Source of the DNA: Methylocapsa sp.
Lineage (GTDB): Bacteria > Pseudomonadota > Alphaproteobacteria > Rhizobiales > Beijerinckiaceae
NCBI GenBank assembly: GCA_017353815.1
Contig: JAFMSB010000061.1
Coordinates: forward strand, 1 to 8,097
Length of the DNA: 8,097 nucleotides
Reading direction: 5' to 3'
Positions within the stretch are counted from its first letter, which is position 1. The number at the start of each line of letters is the position of its first letter. Below the pieces are notes generated by a model that did not search any database, had not been told where the DNA came from, and was given only the letters and a program-made list of their open reading frames with translations. Of the stretch, positions 6,221 through 8,097 are shown piece by piece. A program made the translations under genes and the position numbers.

Positions 6221-7403
6221 CAAGACCCACTAGGGAAAACGCTTTGTTCTGCTTCTGGCGGCGGGCGGCGTGAAGGCGCGAAATGCCGCGCCCCGGTCCA
6301 CCCCATCGGCTCGCGGCACATTTCCCCGCGCCCTTCGGCGCATCAACTGCGAGACTCAACTCACCGCTCGATGTAAGCTCGGTGGCAGCTAGGGCCGCAT
6401 CCATGACCTGCGCCATTCTTATGGCAGTGCCAGCCGCGCCTTGGCGCCCGCCGAAGGCCGGGAAGCTCCCGGGCCCCAACGCAGGTGCCACCGCCGCCCG
6501 CTACGCCACATTCGAATACCTTCGCCAGCTCAAAAAAATCCTAATAAATCAGTGGCTTGATATGCGACTGCAGAATCGACCCTCCCATTGAGACGCCGCT
6601 GGACACCACCAAGACACCACCCCGTTTGGCCACGGTCAGCACCCTTCGGGAGCGGCGAACGATGGCACCCTTGGCCGCCTCTGATGCTCAGCTCGTTCGT
6701 GGCCAGTGCAGTGACGCCCTCGTCGGAAGAAGCGGGGCACGAAGTGTGGGAAGCCCTGCCAGCATTGCCTAAGCGTGCGGCGAAAAAGCTGGATTTAAGA
6801 TCAGGCTCTTTTCATTGAAACGTCAGAAGGGTCGGGGGAAACCGCTGCAAGCGACTAGCGGCCGCACTTTTCGGGCAGTGAAGCATTTCCATCTTTCCAT
6901 CTTTCTCATGGGGAAACCGAGGCGGGTCGGATCTTGGACTGTCGAGGCGCAAAATTCACAAGTGCCGAAGTCCGTCGGCCGACAATAGTTACGATTTCGT
7001 AGTGCCGCCTGATCTGCGCACTGGATTGTTCGACGGCAACGCCCAGCCCGAAATCGATCTTGAGTTTGGAGGTTTGCGGACCCCGGAAACAGCTCCGCCG
7101 CAAAGATTTCAACACGAGATGGCGCTGCATTCCAATTGCTTCCCCAGGATATCTTCCGTTAACTGCTATGGCGTGGCGGAACCCGCGCAAAGAATTTTCA
7201 GTACCCAGCCAGGGGCAATGAGGGAGGTTCATCGAGGGAACCACGGCCGCAATACTTTTGGCCGCGTAGATATTTTTCCACTTCGAAGCATCGCGACGTA
7301 CGTCTTGGCAATTTTGGTCAGTGACGCTCCTCCTACCACCGTATAGGCAGAAGTCGTTGAATGTATTGTTGTTATTGGCTGCATCAGGGGAACTCGGTTA
7401 TCT
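6221..7403. other. Region of about 1.2 kb without a convincing gene
   Basis: Several open frames of 70-115 codons occur on both strands (for example + 6283-6591, - 6213-6491, + 7002-7346, - 6906-7244). None shows a recognisable domain, a good ribosome-binding site or family-like wording, and they contradict each other. The left half is GC-rich; base composition turns visibly more AT-rich beyond about 7250. A small direct repeat (TTTCCATC twice plus TTTC) lies at 6886-6905. This is best read as intergenic or decayed accessory DNA between the recombinase unit and the metallopeptidase gene. Confidence 0.5.
6886..6905. repeat. Short tandem repeat, 8-bp unit
   Basis: TTTCCATC occurs twice in direct succession (6886-6893, 6894-6901), followed by half a unit (TTTC, 6902-6905). 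No function is apparent, and the count is too low to call a variable repeat locus. Confidence 0.5.
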
Positions 7404-7976
7404 TCACGCTCCCATCTTATGAAGCCATGCATCAGCAGCAAAAAGATTGTATGACGTTGCGTTTCCAATAGCCTTATCAGGAGTTAGCTCGGCACACCCC
7501 GGCCCAGACTTGCAATATGAAAAGTCGTCCGATCCAGCGAATCGATGAGACAATTCGTGGACAAACGCTTCCGCCAAGGTTTCCGCTCCACCGCGCTGAT
7601 TCGCTATACATACTATAACCGGGCCTTCTCCTATGGAGATGCAGCCAAGATCAGTGCCTGGGTCTGGGCAATCGTGGCAGTTACATTCGTAATCGTAGTC
7701 ACCTGCTTTGAAGTGGGAAGAAATCTGCTCATAAACACCGAGGACCGCAGCAATCAAGTTGGGCATGTTGGGGCTAGACTCACTTATTCTGAAATAAGCA
7801 AACAACGCATTTTTGGTCCGTCGATTTAGCGGAGAAATTGAAAGAGAATCTATAGCTGCTTGCACCACGTCCTTTGCGGTATCATCGGCGGTTCCAAGAT
7901 CAGTAAGAAAGCTTCCGCAGCTGTCCTCATATGTCCAACGTTGCAGCGGTACCGAGGCCCCCCGAGATTGCTCGAA
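7404..7976 (-). CDS. C-terminal part of a DUF4157 protein: M35-like (aspzincin / lysine-specific) metallopeptidase domain
   Basis: This frame encodes a Cys-rich zinc-peptidase domain. Key words are VHELSHRFAGSDDFSYC (HELSH at 7559-7545), matching the aspzincin pattern HExxH-x3-G(T/S)xDxxY. The two histidines and the second Asp of GSDD would bind zinc, and the Glu would act as the base. The later LTPDKAIGNATSYNLFAADAW matches the typical family ending with an 'NAxSYxxFA' helix. CNCHDC, LGC, VIVC, SYC and PGC could form disulphides, as expected of a secreted enzyme. The only conventional start in frame is GTG 7868, with poor spacing to AAAGGA. The frame is open back to 7988, and the extra residues (EQSRGAS then LQRWTYEDSCGSF) are what normally follows HELTHV in DUF4157 proteins. 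I therefore read it as the continuation of the neighbouring frame after a frameshift near 7974-7978, not as a separate gene. The substrate is unknown. Confidence 0.7.
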   Translation of the reverse strand, partial: FEQSRGASVPLQRWTYEDSCGSFLTDLGTADDTAKDVVQAAIDSLSISPLNRRTKNALFAYFRISESSPNMPNLIAAVLGVYEQISSHFKAGDYDYECNCHDCPDPGTDLGCISIGEGPVIVCIANQRGGAETLAEAFVHELSHRFAGSDDFSYCKSGPGCAELTPDKAIGNATSYNLFAADAWLHKMGA

Positions 7977-8097
7977 ACATGCGTTAGCTCATGCGCGATT
8001 AGGTGGCGTCCGCCATCACTCAACGGCGCAAACCTACTTGCAGCGAAGGCGATGTGCCGCCCGACCGTATACGCCAGCGCCCCCACCGCGCTGGTCG
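7850..8097 (-). CDS. DUF4157 (eCIS core) domain protein, 5' partial, frameshifted
   Basis: The frame enters from the right edge and reads TSAVGALAYTVGRHIAFAAS, then RFAPLSDGGRHLIAHELTHV, the hallmark of DUF4157: a 'GA.A.T.G..I.F....APxxxxGxxLxAHELTHVxQQ' block with an HExxH (HELTH, 7993-7979). This domain is common in proteins tied to extracellular contractile injection systems and polymorphic toxins, where it often precedes a variable toxin domain; its own peptidase activity is predicted, not settled. GTG 8086 is an internal valine, not a start, because similarity continues upstream to the window edge. After HELTHV the frame runs through unrelated residues to TAG-type closure at 7850, while the expected continuation appears in the next frame. 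The N-terminus and any neighbouring injection-system genes lie beyond the window. Confidence 0.78.
   Translation of the reverse strand, partial: TSAVGALAYTVGRHIAFAASRFAPLSDGGRHLIAHELTHVSSNLGGPRYRCNVGHMRTAAEAFLLILEPPMIPQRTWCKQL

Noticed and set aside
7002..7346. 114-codon plus-strand frame in the gene-poor region
   Set aside because: It starts at a GTG without a ribosome-binding site, has no recognisable motif, and overlaps a similarly long frame on the other strand.
7229..7468. 79-codon minus-strand frame overlapping the end of the peptidase gene
   Set aside because: It overlaps the well-supported peptidase C-terminus in another frame and shows no domain or good start signal.
1..8097. CRISPR array or long repeat arrays
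   Set aside because: No regularly spaced repeats of CRISPR length are visible; only an 18-bp duplication in a signal peptide and an 8-bp double repeat were seen.

Overview
The window looks like chromosomal DNA from a GC-rich alphaproteobacterium, probably of the Hyphomicrobiales (Rhizobiales) type. The grounds are high GC, an EmrA/NodT-type efflux operon with alphaproteobacterial wording, a tRNA-Gln(CUG), and a DUF3489-DUF2924-serine recombinase trio that I know from that class. The genus cannot be fixed from the sequence alone. Family names below come from reading motifs by eye; no database search was run.

Left part (1-2920, + strand): the 3' half of a tripartite drug-efflux operon. The last 14 codons of an upstream gene, unidentified but probably the inner-membrane permease, overlap the start of a NodT/OprM-type outer-membrane lipoprotein by four bases (ATGA). 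A 397-aa EmrA/HlyD-type periplasmic adaptor follows after 63 bp. Next come a GC-rich hairpin, a TTGACA-type promoter, an intact tRNA-Gln with encoded CCA (3036-3109) and a terminator-like hairpin.

Middle part (3319-5915, - strand): a tightly packed three-gene unit transcribed toward the tRNA, DUF3489 protein -> DUF2924 protein -> 569-aa large serine recombinase. DUF3489 and DUF2924 are one base apart; DUF2924 and the recombinase overlap by 14 bases. The recombinase keeps its catalytic serine and arginines but lacks the cysteines of the usual zinc ribbon. The leader upstream of DUF3489 holds two good hairpins, one of which places the ribosome-binding site in its loop. About 240 bp upstream of the first gene lies what looks like a decayed tRNA (D-arm and T-arm words present, anticodon arm missing). 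The trio therefore sits between a live tRNA and a tRNA-like scar, which suggests, but does not prove, a small integrated element.

Right part (6221-8097): about 1.2 kb with no convincing gene. Then, on the - strand and running off the right edge, come two overlapping frames that together read as one protein: a DUF4157 (eCIS core) domain with HELTH, and a C-terminal M35-like (aspzincin) metallopeptidase domain with HELSH and a GSDDFSY motif. A one-base frameshift just after HELTHV separates the halves. It may be a real disruption, a sequence error in a short T run, or (least likely) recoding. This two-metalloprotease fusion is the most unusual item in the window and fits a secreted or injected effector or toxin.
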